Shown here: piece by piece, positions 1 through 12,200 of the stretch
Numbering within the stretch: the first letter of the stretch is position 1
Layout of the letters: each line of letters begins with the position of its first letter
Assembly: GCA_964019055.1 (NCBI GenBank)
Contig: OZ025207.1
Coordinates: 20,181,617 to 20,245,616 of the forward strand
Length of the DNA stretch: 64,000 nt
Direction of reading: 5' to 3'
From: Anthopleura xanthogrammica
Taxonomy: Eukaryota; Cnidaria; Anthozoa; Actiniaria; Actiniidae
Notes under the pieces: model-generated
Told to the model about the DNA's origin: nothing
The model's database searches: none
The model's input: the letters and a program-made list of their open reading frames with translations, nothing else
Made by a program: the position numbers and the translations under genes

Positions 1-177
1 TTGACATCATGCAGAACAATTTACGCTAAAATGAGCATATCTTGTGTTACAATTTGCGTTCATTATAGATTAGACCCGCAATACATAACGATCTCTTTTG
101 TAGTGACATTCTTTCTATAAGACAGGCTACTTTTGAGAGTGGTCGCGCTAAAACTCGCCACACCTCGCAATACACCT

Positions 178-511
178 GTTTCGCATTCGATGCAAACCGC
201 TGTTTTTGGAGACCACAGACTCATTTGTACAGGCTTAGCCTCGTTTATAAGTCAGCTATTCAACGACATCATTAAAAGTCCGTGGGACTTTAAAACATTG
301 GTATTGTTCAACTTACACATTCTTTACATTACAGTTGACTTTGACAAATCATTAGCAACAGCCAACTGCAATGTAAAGAATGTGCAAGATGAATAACACT
401 AACCACATGGACTTCTAATGGTGTATTTCAATATATGATTATAAACGAGGCTAAGCCTGTACAAATGAGTCTGTGGTCTCCAAAAACAGCGGTTTGCATC
501 GAATGCGAAAC
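178..511. repeat. Nested foldback (MITE-like) element
   Basis: Left arm 178-250 and right arm 439-511 are near-perfect inverted complements of about 73 bp. Inside them a second inverted pair (about 312-338 and 359-389, around TTCTTTACATTACAGTTG) forms a nested hairpin. There is no coding capacity. The structure is typical of a non-autonomous DNA transposon or two nested ones. Confidence 0.85.
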
Positions 512-830
512 TGGAGTATTCGATCAACACTAGCTTTTTTTCGTGCGCATTTTTCTAAATTTATCGGTAGGCTTTTTTTTCGATTTCAAAAATGTTATTT
601 CGACGCCAATTCGCACTATAAAACAGTCGTCACTTTAAAAGAAAGAAAGAAAGAAAGAAAGAAAGAAACTGCATGAGCTAGAGAAGAAAGAAAAAGAGAG
701 AGACCGCAAAAAGAAAAAAAGAAAAAAAAAAAAAAACTGCTGATATTTCTCTTGCTCGGATTTCAAAAGACTTACTTAGCTTCAGTTCAAACGGTTCTAA
801 ACTTCTACTCGAATAAGCGCCGCCCCTGAA

Positions 831-1097
831 TAAGTGCCGCCAAGAGAGTATGAAGTACGCGAGCACATCTCCGTGCCCTTTGATAAAATTATTTGAAAAT
901 CTATTTTTAGCTCCGCGCGCAGCTATTTTTAAACTGAATCAGGAATCCCAAGATAACATAGTTTTTCAGGCTGCAGCTCGCTCAACTAAAAATAGCTGCG
1001 CACGGAGTTAAAAATAGATTTTCAAATAATTTTCATGGGGATAGACCTATGTATGGGAGATGTGCTCTCTTACTTCATACACTCCTTGCGCCGCATT
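831..1097. repeat. Foldback (MITE-like) element with long inverted arms
   Basis: The inner arms (about 885-938 and 985-1033) pair around CTATTTTTAGCTCCG, and the pairing resumes outside in the segment containing TATGAAGTA and its complement TACTTCATA (848-870 and 1058-1080). The element is flanked by GCGCCGCC-type motifs on both sides. It has no open frame of interest. Confidence 0.75.
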
Positions 1098-2124
1098 TGG
1101 GACAAAAAGTTAATAGCGCCTCCCCCTGAATGAGCGCCGTGGTCCCGATGAAAAGTTCTGTTATCAGTTTACTGTAAAATTTTCGTACAGATAGAAAATA
1201 TAGCATTAAATAAAAAGAAAATATTTCTTTGTCGCGTCCAAATTTTAATAAGCGCCGCCCTCGTTTTAAAAGATGTTTTTTTCTTTAAACTTGGAAAAAT
1301 AAAAAAATTACATACAATGTTGTATTCCCACGATTGTTGCGGTGATTTTGATCAATTTGCTTTTTCCTGCTTTGATTCGGCAATTTTGCCGCCTTTTTAG
1401 AATATTTTATTTATTTTTACTTCGGAGATTTTGCCGTCCTTTTCCGGCCTACCGTTTCTCTGATTCCTGTATCCGCCCCTGATAAGTCGCTTCGGTTTTT
1501 TTTCGTGTATCATTTACACGTGCACATGCATTCCATGCAGTTTCATACCAGTTCCAGACCCTAATCAAAGCCAATGACGAAGCCCTGGGTACGATACTGG
1601 GACTTACGTCGTAAATGGAACGCTCCAATCCCAAGCGGGCTTTTTCCCTTCGAGATATTTGCGTTCCATTTGAAGGAACTAAAAACCGGTTATCCAAACC
1701 AAAATGTTCGGATTTTTTTCGTAAATGGTAAATACCCATTGTCCCTATCGCCCGCCATGTTACCATTCATATGGACGTTTTTGCGTGCAAAAAAAAATAT
1801 ATTTATTATCTGAAAGTTTAGCATGTCTATCACTTTGACTTTGTATAATCCCTCTTCAGATAATTTTTAAGCTTTTTACAATTTATTTTATTCATTTTTT
1901 TTGGACAATTTTCTATAATCTTTAAGATTTCGCACAACTGAAGATGTCCGCAAACGATCGGGACATTTGGCTTTTTTTGGCCATTACATTTTTTACCACA
2001 TTTCCTCGATATTTAATCAATAGACTGTGAAATATTTTGTGAATATCTAAATTAAATACAATGCATCGTATATTTTCCCACATTTACCCTGTATTTTCTT
2101 ATATTTTTGGATTCTGATTGTGTC

Positions 2125-3603
2125 CTACAAGTCGTGTTTTTGGTATACTGAGATAAGGGCTAGCACAGAAAAGTGGCACCCAATGATGGCTCCAACGATA
2201 CCAAAAATTGAAACGAACGAATCGATAAAAAAGTCATACCACTGCATTCGTGCATAACATATCTTCATGTGAAATAAAGCCGGGAAAATGAAAGATAAAC
2301 ACATCCCTGTGAAACTACCGACTAAAGCCATATACAATCCAAAATGAGGGACTAAAACTCCTACGAGAAGAGTGAAAGAAATGACACAAAGTCTTGCCAC
2401 AAGAGCTTGGATGTAAGACAGTTTGTCCTTCCCTTTGGCATTGCTTGGGTTATCAATCTGTCCACAAGGGAAGGAGATATTTTCAAGAATATCAAACACA
2501 GTGTAGACGGGGATGGTGTAAGACGTCACTGCTAGAAACAGGACAAGTAGGTTGACGGTGATATGAAGAGTTCCTTCAGGAAGGTTGTTAGTGATGACTT
2601 GGTCGGTGTCGTGCGTGAATGTCAGGTAACCAATGAATCCGAAAAAGACTTTGACGAAAGTGACAGCTATGTAGGTCACGTCCATTACATTGTTAAACCT
2701 GCTTGGGTATTGCATACTTCCCTCTATGGCGGGCATATAGGGTTGAGAAGAATAGCTTACAACGACAATCCCGACTGCTGCGCCGAACTTCTTCAGCGCG
2801 AATGGCGGCATCGACGCCACATCCCATCTTTGATGATGCCAAAACCCGTAGAATAACACAATCAGATAGATAACTTCCCCAATGACTACAGTGATAAAAC
2901 TAACCCAAGATACATCGGCCAGTGATTTTAGGAGAACATTAGGAAGCAAGGCTATAGCTGCTATTGCCGTCCAGTCGCTCTGCGAAAGGCTCGTAAATGG
3001 GAAGGTGGACTCCAAGATTGAGCCACACAAAATCAATAACAATGTGCAATAAGACACTTGTTCAAACATCTGAGCAGCGTTGACCAAGTGATGACCATAT
3101 CTGGGAGCAAAGGCTTCGCCAATCTCAACATAACTGTTCCGAACTCGAAATTTTTCTCCTTTCTCCGTGTACTCGTAAAGACAATCTACTAGCCTCTTGT
3201 TCGAGAAATTCGAAATAATGGCCACAGCGATGATGCTGAATATTGCAGCGTATCCACCACTTTTGACAACATACGGCATTGCGAGGATGGCAACTCCTTG
3301 ATTTGCGTTGAAAATATTCCAAAACGTTTGCAGGTAAGAAGTCTTCCTATCATCTTCCTCTGCTTCCCCAAACGCAAGTACTTCTCCATTTTCTTCGCTG
3401 TCGTCTTCGCTATTTAGTAAATTATAAGCCGTGAATATTTTTTGTTTGAAGAGTAAGCGAAGCTCTATACTCATCTTCCAAATTCGAGGGAATCTTCGCT
3501 GGGAATTTTCGTCATCGCTTGTGAGCCCTGGCTCGGTATTTTTAAACTCAGCTGAAGAGTTACCGCTCATTTCGTCACAAAACCCGCAAACAGATTCCAA
3601 CAC
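2125..3603 (-). CDS. VIAAT/VGAT-like amino acid transporter, intronless (SLC32-type, AAAP family)
   Basis: One uninterrupted frame of 492 codons encodes a polytopic membrane protein of the amino acid/auxin permease (Aa_trans) family. After an acidic, serine-rich cytosolic N-terminus of about 85 residues comes the family signature around TFWNIFNANQGVAILAMPY (about residues 93-111), then roughly ten hydrophobic helices. The cytosolic segment NSYVEIGEAF and the tract VVSYSSQPYMPAIEGSM are both typical of vesicular inhibitory amino acid transporters, which load GABA or glycine into vesicles by proton exchange. Length is close to vertebrate VIAAT (about 525 aa). The first Met is used; a second at about 3570 (MSGNSS) is also possible. 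The lack of introns, while other genes here are intron-rich, suggests a retroposed lineage-specific paralogue. Substrate cannot be read from sequence. Family is confident, orthology to SLC32A1 is not. Confidence 0.88.
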   Translation of the reverse strand: MLESVCGFCDEMSGNSSAEFKNTEPGLTSDDENSQRRFPRIWKMSIELRLLFKQKIFTAYNLLNSEDDSEENGEVLAFGEAEEDDRKTSYLQTFWNIFNANQGVAILAMPYVVKSGGYAAIFSIIAVAIISNFSNKRLVDCLYEYTEKGEKFRVRNSYVEIGEAFAPRYGHHLVNAAQMFEQVSYCTLLLILCGSILESTFPFTSLSQSDWTAIAAIALLPNVLLKSLADVSWVSFITVVIGEVIYLIVLFYGFWHHQRWDVASMPPFALKKFGAAVGIVVVSYSSQPYMPAIEGSMQYPSRFNNVMDVTYIAVTFVKVFFGFIGYLTFTHDTDQVITNNLPEGTLHITVNLLVLFLAVTSYTIPVYTVFDILENISFPCGQIDNPSNAKGKDKLSYIQALVARLCVISFTLLVGVLVPHFGLYMALVGSFTGMCLSFIFPALFHMKICYARMQWYDFFIDSFVSIFGIVGAIIGCHFSVLALISVYQKHDL

Positions 3604-6272
3604 TGATTGAAAAGTCGAGTGGATCTTTTTAAACCAAGCGATAAAACTTGAGTAAAGAGAGCATAAATAAGCACTTTTCGTGCTGTAAAACTTCTCGGTA
3701 AATTCGGTCTACTTAACAACCCCTTCACGAGAAAATAGTTGAATGTTTTCGTAAGTCATTAACTCCTAATTTAAAGAGAATAAAATAAATAAATTTAAAA
3801 ATCTGCAGTGAATAGAAATCTTTTATTTTCATGGCAGTGAACAGGTGTTCGTTTGCATTGAAGTTTCCAGATTTATATGTGTTCACAGAAACTACGCTTA
3901 TCAGCGTATGAGTAAAGATTTAATGATTTATTCATGGAATCCTACTTAGTTCAAACCATTAAACTGCTGTGCGTTTGTGCTCAAGTGTTAATGGTTTCGT
4001 CAAAAACTCATAAAATACCTCCCAATGACTTGTATTAAGTATAACCTTTCCTTAATTTGCAACTACGTACTGCTTCCTAGCTCGTAATTGCGCGAGAAAT
4101 TGTAAGAATTCTGGCCTAAAATGGAGTTCTTGGAACGTGAATTTCAAAAATTTTAAATTCCATAAAATTTCATAGAAATTCTTCAGCATGGAATAACACA
4201 AAAAGACAAAGTTTCCCTTCTTTTCTGTCCTAGCTTTTCGACTGAAAAATCCATCTAAATAGATAATTTAATTACATAAATCATTACTTCAAAGAATGAA
4301 TATAATCTTATTTCATTTTGTTTTGTTTTCAATCTGCGAATCTCAGTTTTATGACTTATAAAGCTCGATAAACATTCATTACCTGAAAAAAAATATATTG
4401 ATTTTATTCAAGTCGAGTGTTTCTAAAAATGGGATGTTTTTGCTAACTACTTTTGGTAAAAAAAATAGATATCTAAAATAAATTTAAAGCCAAGAAAAAA
4501 TGTTTTTTTTACTTATCCTTTCGACCAAAATTACTTCAAAATTACAAGCGAATGAAATTTAAAAAAAAGTATTTTTGGGATAAGAATGTTGACCAACGAT
4601 AGTTGTCAAAAATAACATCAATATTTTAGGAATTTAGTCGTTGACAACGTAAAGCAAGCTTTATTTATTACTTATCCTTGCATGAGAAGTTAGAATTTAG
4701 AGGTGTCTGATAATCCAATCTTACCACGGTAATTCTATTAGGGGGGTGTATTTTGTTTGTCGATAAAAAAATATCTTTCGACACAGCGGGAGAATCCTAG
4801 GATAAATGAAGTTTTGTGATATTCTTTTTTCAAGGTGGAAATCTCGACCATTTTGACTCCCTCGAACTCCCTCGTTGGGATAATGATTTTGAAGCTGTAA
4901 ATGTGAGAAATTATCGCGAAGCTATGACCTTAGAGATGAATTATTGAAGAAGTTTTCTTTTGAGTAGTAGGATGAATGTTTACAATATATATGAGTTGGG
5001 AAATCAGATAATAACAGGAAGCTAGGAAACACTCCACTAACGGTAAACATTTAAAACCTGAAAAGAAAAAAGTCAAAATACCGAATGCCAATATGGCCGC
5101 CATTGACTTTTAGAAATAAAAACCTAATCTTAAAAAAGAACACCATCATCAGAAAGAGCAAACCAATATATGTATTTTTGGAAAGTTTCATTGCTATAAA
5201 TCTAATATTCAAGTGAAGCTATTTGGAATGAAAATGACAGAGATTTGTATGTGTTCAGTAATCTGTTTCCTTGCTAGCCTCGTGGTGTTTTTCACGTTTT
5301 TAAAATCAGCTAAAATTCTCATAACTTCTCAAGAATTTAATATTTTTGTCTCAAACTTTCTAACTTCTAATCTATGATTTTGATGTAGTGGTCAACTAAA
5401 ATATTAATTAAAAACATTATGATAATGAAGTGGCGGCCGTATTGGCATTCGGTCAATAGGGGAAATATTTAGAATTTTTTAGTGATATTTGGTGTAAGAT
5501 AATTTTGGTCATCGTTTTCATTTTAGAATCTAAGCTAACAGGAAAAATCAAAGTACAACTTTCATGTTTGTTTTAGCTTATCGAAGTGGTTAGTTAAAAA
5601 TTCCTGGGTTTGAAGGGCCGCGGGGCTGTTCAAAATATCCTTTGAGGGAGGAGAGGGAAGGCCTGCATGTGTTATCTCCTAAGCCGGACAATCTCGTACC
5701 CAGAGTTCCCCGCGTTTTTTTTTTTTTTTGACCGTTCTTATGAACGTACTGGGTGCTGGGAGAGGAGGGCAGAAAAGAGTCTGAAAAATTCCATTATCAT
5801 AAAATCTTATTCTGTTTAGCGACTAAAAATGCGTTTACATGCACGTCCGCCACTTGCAGCAGATCTCGGAACATGCGCAGAAGTGATTCGACTGAAAAGC
5901 TAATGGCCTTGCTTTTTCACTTGGCTTTTATGAAATTTTCTGCAGGTGAACTAGATAAACCAGTTTGTAAGTAAATTAAAAACTTTATTTGTCTTCATAA
6001 AACTTAAATTCATTGTGATTTTTGCTGAAAAATTTCATTAAAATAACTTTGTTTTACTTACAAATAATTCTTTATAATTATACTTTAAGCAAATTCAGTT
6101 CTGACGCAGTTTGTTTTTGCCTTGATATATTTAAAATTTGTGAAAAAATCCATATCATTATTCTTGTATGCATCTGTATGCATACAGACATTTATCATAT
6201 TTTTGGGCTTCCTGTGTTAAGGCCGTCAACACAGGAATCCCAAGCATTCATTCCTTGATTCTAAATTACAAG
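3604..6272. other. Intergenic, AT-rich, no gene recognised
   Basis: No exon with plausible splice signals or recognisable protein is visible. The stretch includes one terminal-inverted-repeat element (5080-5453, listed separately), a T-run near 5717-5729, and short open frames at 5753-5974 and 6022-6258 that encode no recognisable sequence. The first 80 bases presumably contain the promoter of the transporter gene to the left; a TTTAAAAAG tract lies about 30 bases upstream of its start. Confidence 0.5.
5080..5453. repeat. Terminal-inverted-repeat element
   Basis: A 24-base terminal motif (ACCGAATGCCAATATGG at 5080, with its near-complement CCGTATTGGCATTCGGT ending at 5453) bounds about 375 bp of AT-rich DNA without coding capacity. 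This is the layout of a small non-autonomous DNA transposon. Confidence 0.65.
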
Positions 6273-9200
6273 TTAGCTAAAGCTATCGTCGAAGATTGTT
6301 ACAATAGACTGAGAAGGAATAAAGTATTTCTGTGAGGATCTGAGGGTGAGTAGTTTAGCTTGTTTGGTTGGTTCGTACAAATAAGTATCTGCCTCGTCTG
6401 GGAACGGGTTGATCGTCTGTGTTTTGAGGTGCAAGGCCACGTTTGTTAGAGGAATCTCCTTATTGTGCTTGTAGATCGGAGGAAGTGGAAATGCTACAAG
6501 GAAAAAAAGTGTTCCATCACTATTGAGGTATTTAATCATTAGAATGCACATCATCATCATCATCATCATCATCACCATCACCATCACCATCACCATCACC
6601 ATCACCATCACCATCACCATCACCATCACCATCACCATCACCATCACCATCACCATCACCATCACCATCACCATCATCACCATCATCATCATCACCATCA
6701 TCACCATCATCACCATCATCACCATCATCACCATCATCACCATCATCACCATCATCACCATCATCACCATCATCACCATCATCACCATCATCACCATCAT
6801 CACCATCATCACCATCATCACCATCATCACCATCATCACCATCATCACCATCATCACCATCATCACCATCATCGTCACCATAACCGCCATCCTTATCATT
6901 ATCACAGAACACTCAAGGGTTGTACTGACTCTCATCACACACTACCAAACCCCCACTAAGGTATTATCATCATGATTATCTATACGTTACCTAAAGACAA
7001 GGACGTCTCTCGTTCAGGATGACAGTGACTACAGTGTGTCTCGCCAAGTCGAGCCAGACTTCGCTTGCTGTCAATCAAACAGAATAACGAACTTTATTAA
7101 GATGCTGGTAAAAAGACCACCCCATACGCAGAGCTTTCATAAGAAATAACCCCCCCCCCCTCCCCCTCCTCGCCTCGGCTTCTACCCCTGACAAGCGTGA
7201 CAGCTCCCCACGCTGTAGTCAAGGTATCAAGAGGAGATTGGGACCCCTATGTATAAGCCAAGAACCCTGACGTTTAAAATTGTAACTTGTTAACTTGGTT
7301 GCGTGATTATAAAAATTCATTGTCAAAATAAAAGGACAAACCCAGCATTTTCTACTGTTTCTTACCTGTGTATATTTGGTAGAACAAGCACTGTGTTGCG
7401 CGAGTTGTCTTTAGCTTGTGGTGGAGTTTTAGCTCGTGAGCGCAGTTTGGCTCTCTCTAGCTCCTCCTCCATTCGTATTTCACAGAAATAATTCACTGCT
7501 TCTACAGGAGTCGCGCTCTCTGCTGCCATGCTGCCTAACGACTCGATGTCAAACTTGACTGTCAAGAAAAATAGCAGAAAAGAATGATATTAGGCTCGCT
7601 GAAGTGAAGGAAGGGAAATGGTGCGCATCAAGGGTGTAGCCAATCAGAGTTAATTTCTTAAGCTACGGATACACGGTGCAGCATTGCGCGCAATGTTGCA
7701 GGCAATCGATGTTGCGAGCCATGTCACACGAAGCAATTTGATGCACGCAATGTTGCTGAAGTAGAAAACGATCCTATTTCAGCAACATTGCCTGCAATGT
7801 TGCACCGTGTGTCCACGCCTTTAATGATAATACCGTATGACTGAAACGACACGGTGCACAACTGCCTGTACTTTCAACTAATCACAGCGCGCGAGGCCAC
7901 TGATGAACCAATGAAAATGCTGGGAAATGGTACCGTCACGGTCACGGCACGGCACGTCCATACGTCACGTCTTACCTTGGGATCTACTGGCTTCAGGTTT
8001 ATCATCCTTCTTCAGTATACCTTTGATTGATGAGGGTGTCTTGGGCTCCTTTGTACCCCTGTAATGATATAACACAAACACCCTTAACTATCTCATGTAC
8101 AGCAGTACAAAGGGAGGAGGGAACATTTCCAGCCTTGTCAAACCACAGGGAACCCAATGGGCTTGTTTTCCCATTTTACGTGTCATTCTCTTGAGAATAA
8201 GATTCTTTGTTTGAGTTGTATTAATATTCATGTGTCCTATCATGCGCAACCGTTAAACAAAGAAATGACAACAGAACGACACATGGTCTGAAATGGGAAA
8301 ACATTAAGTCCAAGTTAAAGTTAAATATATTTCAGTCTCAAATACAAAAAGTCCGTAAAGAATTTTCTTGATATTTTTTCGTCTTTCATTTTTATTTAAA
8401 TTGGTCTCCCTGTGGTCTACTTGAGGGTTATTCATTGTATTGGTACATACTTGACAACATTTCCAGCCTGTGCTCGTCCTATCTTGCCAGCAAGAGACCT
8501 GATGTGCTGTTTAAACTGAGTCAACCATTTGTCCAGCCAAGTGATACACACCTCACGAATACGAGCCTTACGTCTCGCGTCCACGAAACCCTGAAACACC
8601 AAAAAGTAAATACTGTAAATACTAACTTCGAACCATATACGCAGCTTTCGCTCCCTTGGAAGTGCTGCCTGGGTTTATACTCGTGTCCATGGAGAGTTTG
8701 TTGGAAGTGTTGTTCTCTTTCGTGAGAATTGGATGTTGAGTGAGTTGAGTGTTGTAAATTTCTGATGTAGTGGTAGTGTATGTGTGCGTGGAGCCTCACG
8801 GAAGTTTCCGCTCGACCTGTTACCATAAACATGTTCTCTACCCACCTCTGTCTCGAAGCTGTCCAGTTCCTTGGGGAAGTAGCCTCCAGGGTCACGAACA
8901 CCAATAGAAACAAAAAGATCGTGCACGAATTTCCTACAAGACGAAGGAAAGAAATAAGGAAAACGAAAAGGAAGAGAACAGAACAGAACAGAAGAGATCG
9001 TGATCGTCTTACCTGATTTCCTCATCACCATCGATATACTGCGCCATTAACTCCACCATAAACGACTTATTGAATATCCTCATGTCCTGTAGCAGCTGCA
9101 GATCAACACGAAGGAACTGCTTGGCAACAGACGAACCATGCGCATTTGGAGGAAATGGGACATTGAGCTCAGCAATCAGGGCTCGACTGACGTGCTCTGA

Positions 9201-12200
9201 ACAGTCTTTTTCGAAAGGTTCTTGGCGATTCAGAAGTAGAATAGCCTAATATGAGATACAAACATATAAATAAGCATAGATAATAACATCGGTTTGTTTC
9301 CATGGAAAGCCAGGTTTTTATGCTTGGCAGAAAATGCGCAGGGTTGTTACGTACACGCCAGGCTTGGAATCTTACAGACTTATCCTGAACTCATGGGGGA
9401 AGGAACGCCATCTAAAAGCTCAGAAATGCATAAGTAACTATATAAGTAACTAGAAGATGTAAGGTTTTTCAACTAATCAACGACTTTCTTCATAGCACGG
9501 TCACGGTACGAGCTGCTCACGGCGTTCATTAACCAATCACATTACACGAAATATTACATCATCCAATCAAAATATTTCTACATCAAGTAGCTGTTTTGGA
9601 TCTACTCGTGTACTTACAGCAAGGATCTGTGTCTTCAGTTCATAGTCGGTACACTCCTGTAGAACCCGAAGTAGAATCTCCACGAAACTGCTGACTGACC
9701 AAGGCTTGGGGAATGTCTAGAATATATCAAAACTAGTTTTAAAATTTTTATTCCTGGTTTCCATTAACATTTATTTTCCGTTCTTGTCTTTTGGCTAAAT
9801 TCGAAAAGATTTTTCAGTGAGATAAACCCAAAAAATCATGCTTAGAATATTCCGGGAAATTATATTATTTTCATAAAGAAATATACAGGGCCGTATCCAG
9901 AATTTCTCGCGGGAGTCGCTTTCCCACCTCCCTCAACAAATCATCTCTTCCTTAACTCCCCAAAAACATAACATGGGTTAAAAAAACACTATTAAGAAAG
10001 AAAAAAAAAGATATCGAACCCTTGCACTAAAACCCAAAAGATTTCCCCTCTCTTGAGGATATTGAAAACTTTTTGATGCATATATTTTCAATTGTTTTGA
10101 CCCCCAGGCTGGGTTTTAGTGCAATGGGTTTATAGGTTATAGGTTTTTTTTACGATATTGGCTAGAAGAGTGATCTGTGTACTTACATCTGGTTGAGCAT
10201 CAGGAAAGAACTTATCAAACCACAAGGTCCCTTTGAATTGAGAGATGAACTCTGGTAGTGGAGTAGGAGGGGGTGGTGGTGGAGTAGGTTCTCTGGGTGG
10301 TGTAGGGCTGTAGTAAGATGTAGCAATTCATTGTTAAGTACATAATGGTTTCATGATCAATAGTCATTCTCGTTTTTGAGGCATGTTTAGTAATTTGGTT
10401 AGGGTTAGGATGTGGTATGCTTTCAGTTTTGTTGAAAGTTCTGAGTTTTTTCTTTAAGCTGCTACATATTTTTTTAGAATTTTAGAAAACGTTTTTAACT
10501 TTTATCAAGTTGTTGATTGAAGAAGGAAAATGAAAGTTAAGATAGAACTCCACAATAATTCCAACAAGGGAAGAGAACAAGAATGACGAGGAAAAGAAAA
10601 CTGAAATATTAAGAAAAAAGGAGCTACAGAACCAGGACAAGCAAATATACACCTCCCATAACAAACAGGGAGAAGAAAGAAAAATGGATGAATGGAGAGA
10701 AGATATTAGAGGAAAATGAATCAAGTAAGATAGTAAGAATGATAAGTACCTGCGTAGAGAGGTTTGAGTGTTCCGTCTGTGATATGCAACAGATAGGTGT
10801 GCTATCCTGACTAGTCTTCTATTCTGCCTTGACCCTTCCAGTATGTACACACTACTGGGTGGTGGGTCAACCTTGTGGTGAAGTGGAGAACCTAGTTCCC
10901 CAGGGAGAAGATGTTGAGAGTTAACTCGATAGGATTCTGAGTCACTCTGGTGAATAGAAGCAACACTTTCTGCTGAAAGACAAGTGATTTGGGAATCATC
11001 GTCCTCATTTTCTGGATCACACAAGAATTCTTCGCATTCCTCAGAACAAGATGAATAAAAATAAGTCATCTCCCTGGTAACGGGTGATTGAAAGCTAATA
11101 AACTCCTTGGTTATAGGTGATTGACAGTCGGTGATCTCCTTGGAGACAGGTGATTGACGGTCAGTGATCTCCTTGGAGACAGGTGATTGACAGTCGGTGA
11201 TCTCCTTGGAGACAGGTGATTGACAGTTGGTGATCTCCTTGGAGACAGATGATTGACAGTAGGTGATCTCCTTGTAGACAGGTGATTGACAGTCGGTGAT
11301 CTCCTTGGAGACAGATGATTGACAGTCGGTGATCTCCTTGTAGACAGGTGATTGACTGTCGGTGACTTCTTTTGAAGATGAATTTAAGGAATTTTCTTCA
11401 ATAGCATCATCTCTACCTGAAGTAGAGAGACTTAAACTAGGTGAAGAAGAAGTACAAGTGGAAGGGAGGGTGGTGTCCTCACGGATGCCACTTATCATCG
11501 ATGATACTATTGATGATGTCATCTGGTCCAGAGGTTCATTATTCTCAACATACTGAGCACTAACATCACTACCTGTGGTGTCCTGAGGAGCACCAGCCAT
11601 CACTGATGATGCTATTGATGATGTCCTCTGATCTAGAGGTTCATTATTCCCAACATACTGAGCACTAACATCACTATCTGTGGTGTCCTGAGGAGCACCA
11701 GCCATCACTGATGATGCTATTGTTGACGTCTTTTGCTCAAGGGTCTCATTGACAAGAATGTCTTGTGAGCTAACGTTTATTTCTGAGCCGTCTTCAAGGG
11801 CACCATACAGCAGTTGTATCAAGACTGGGTTTATGATAGAGTTAACAGAGTTTGACCCTTCTAGTCGTATTTCTCTTGGTGCTACTGTATAAACAGAGTT
11901 GCTCAGAGTAGAATCTTTAAAGACATCATCTCGTTCGGACTCCAAGGTTTCTAGGGATGTATCATCTTGTGTCAACAGTGTTGACTGGGCAAGGCTGTCT
12001 TGTGTCTGGTCTGTCTCATCAACTACATTAGTCTGCATAGAGCTCTGTTCAGAGTCAAGTCTTTCAAAACAACCTTCGCCATATCTAATCATGTGTTCAG
12101 CTTTTTCAACCGGGCTTGGCTGCATGTCACGTGATTCGTTTTCAAACCTGGTCGAGTGGGTAAAGCGCTCATCAAAGTCAAGAACGCTTAAACTATCGGT

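Larger units (their letters stand above)
1..2124. other. Intergenic DNA with foldback repeats, no gene recognised
   Basis: I see no exon-like sequence here. The region holds two large inverted-repeat structures, listed separately at 178-511 and 831-1097. It also has a short (AAAG)n tract near 638-668, an A-rich stretch at 697-736, and several copies of a motif reading AATAAGCGCCGCCC around 812, 828 and 1250. A sequence resembling the end of a hAT-type element (TATCCGCCCCTGA) lies near 1470. Short open frames here look like chance. Confidence 0.6.

Noticed and set aside
6523..6975. Frames with Ile-Thr, Met-Val and Asp-Gly repeats
   Set aside because: They are translations of a CATCAC microsatellite in an intron, open on both strands because the repeat has no stop codon.
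10482..10749. The 3' extension of the giant exon frame (hydrophobic, Ser/Phe/Leu-rich)
   Set aside because: A CGCAG|GTACTT donor at 10749 and a phase-matched proline-rich exon at 10187-10307 continue the protein. The extension reads like intron.
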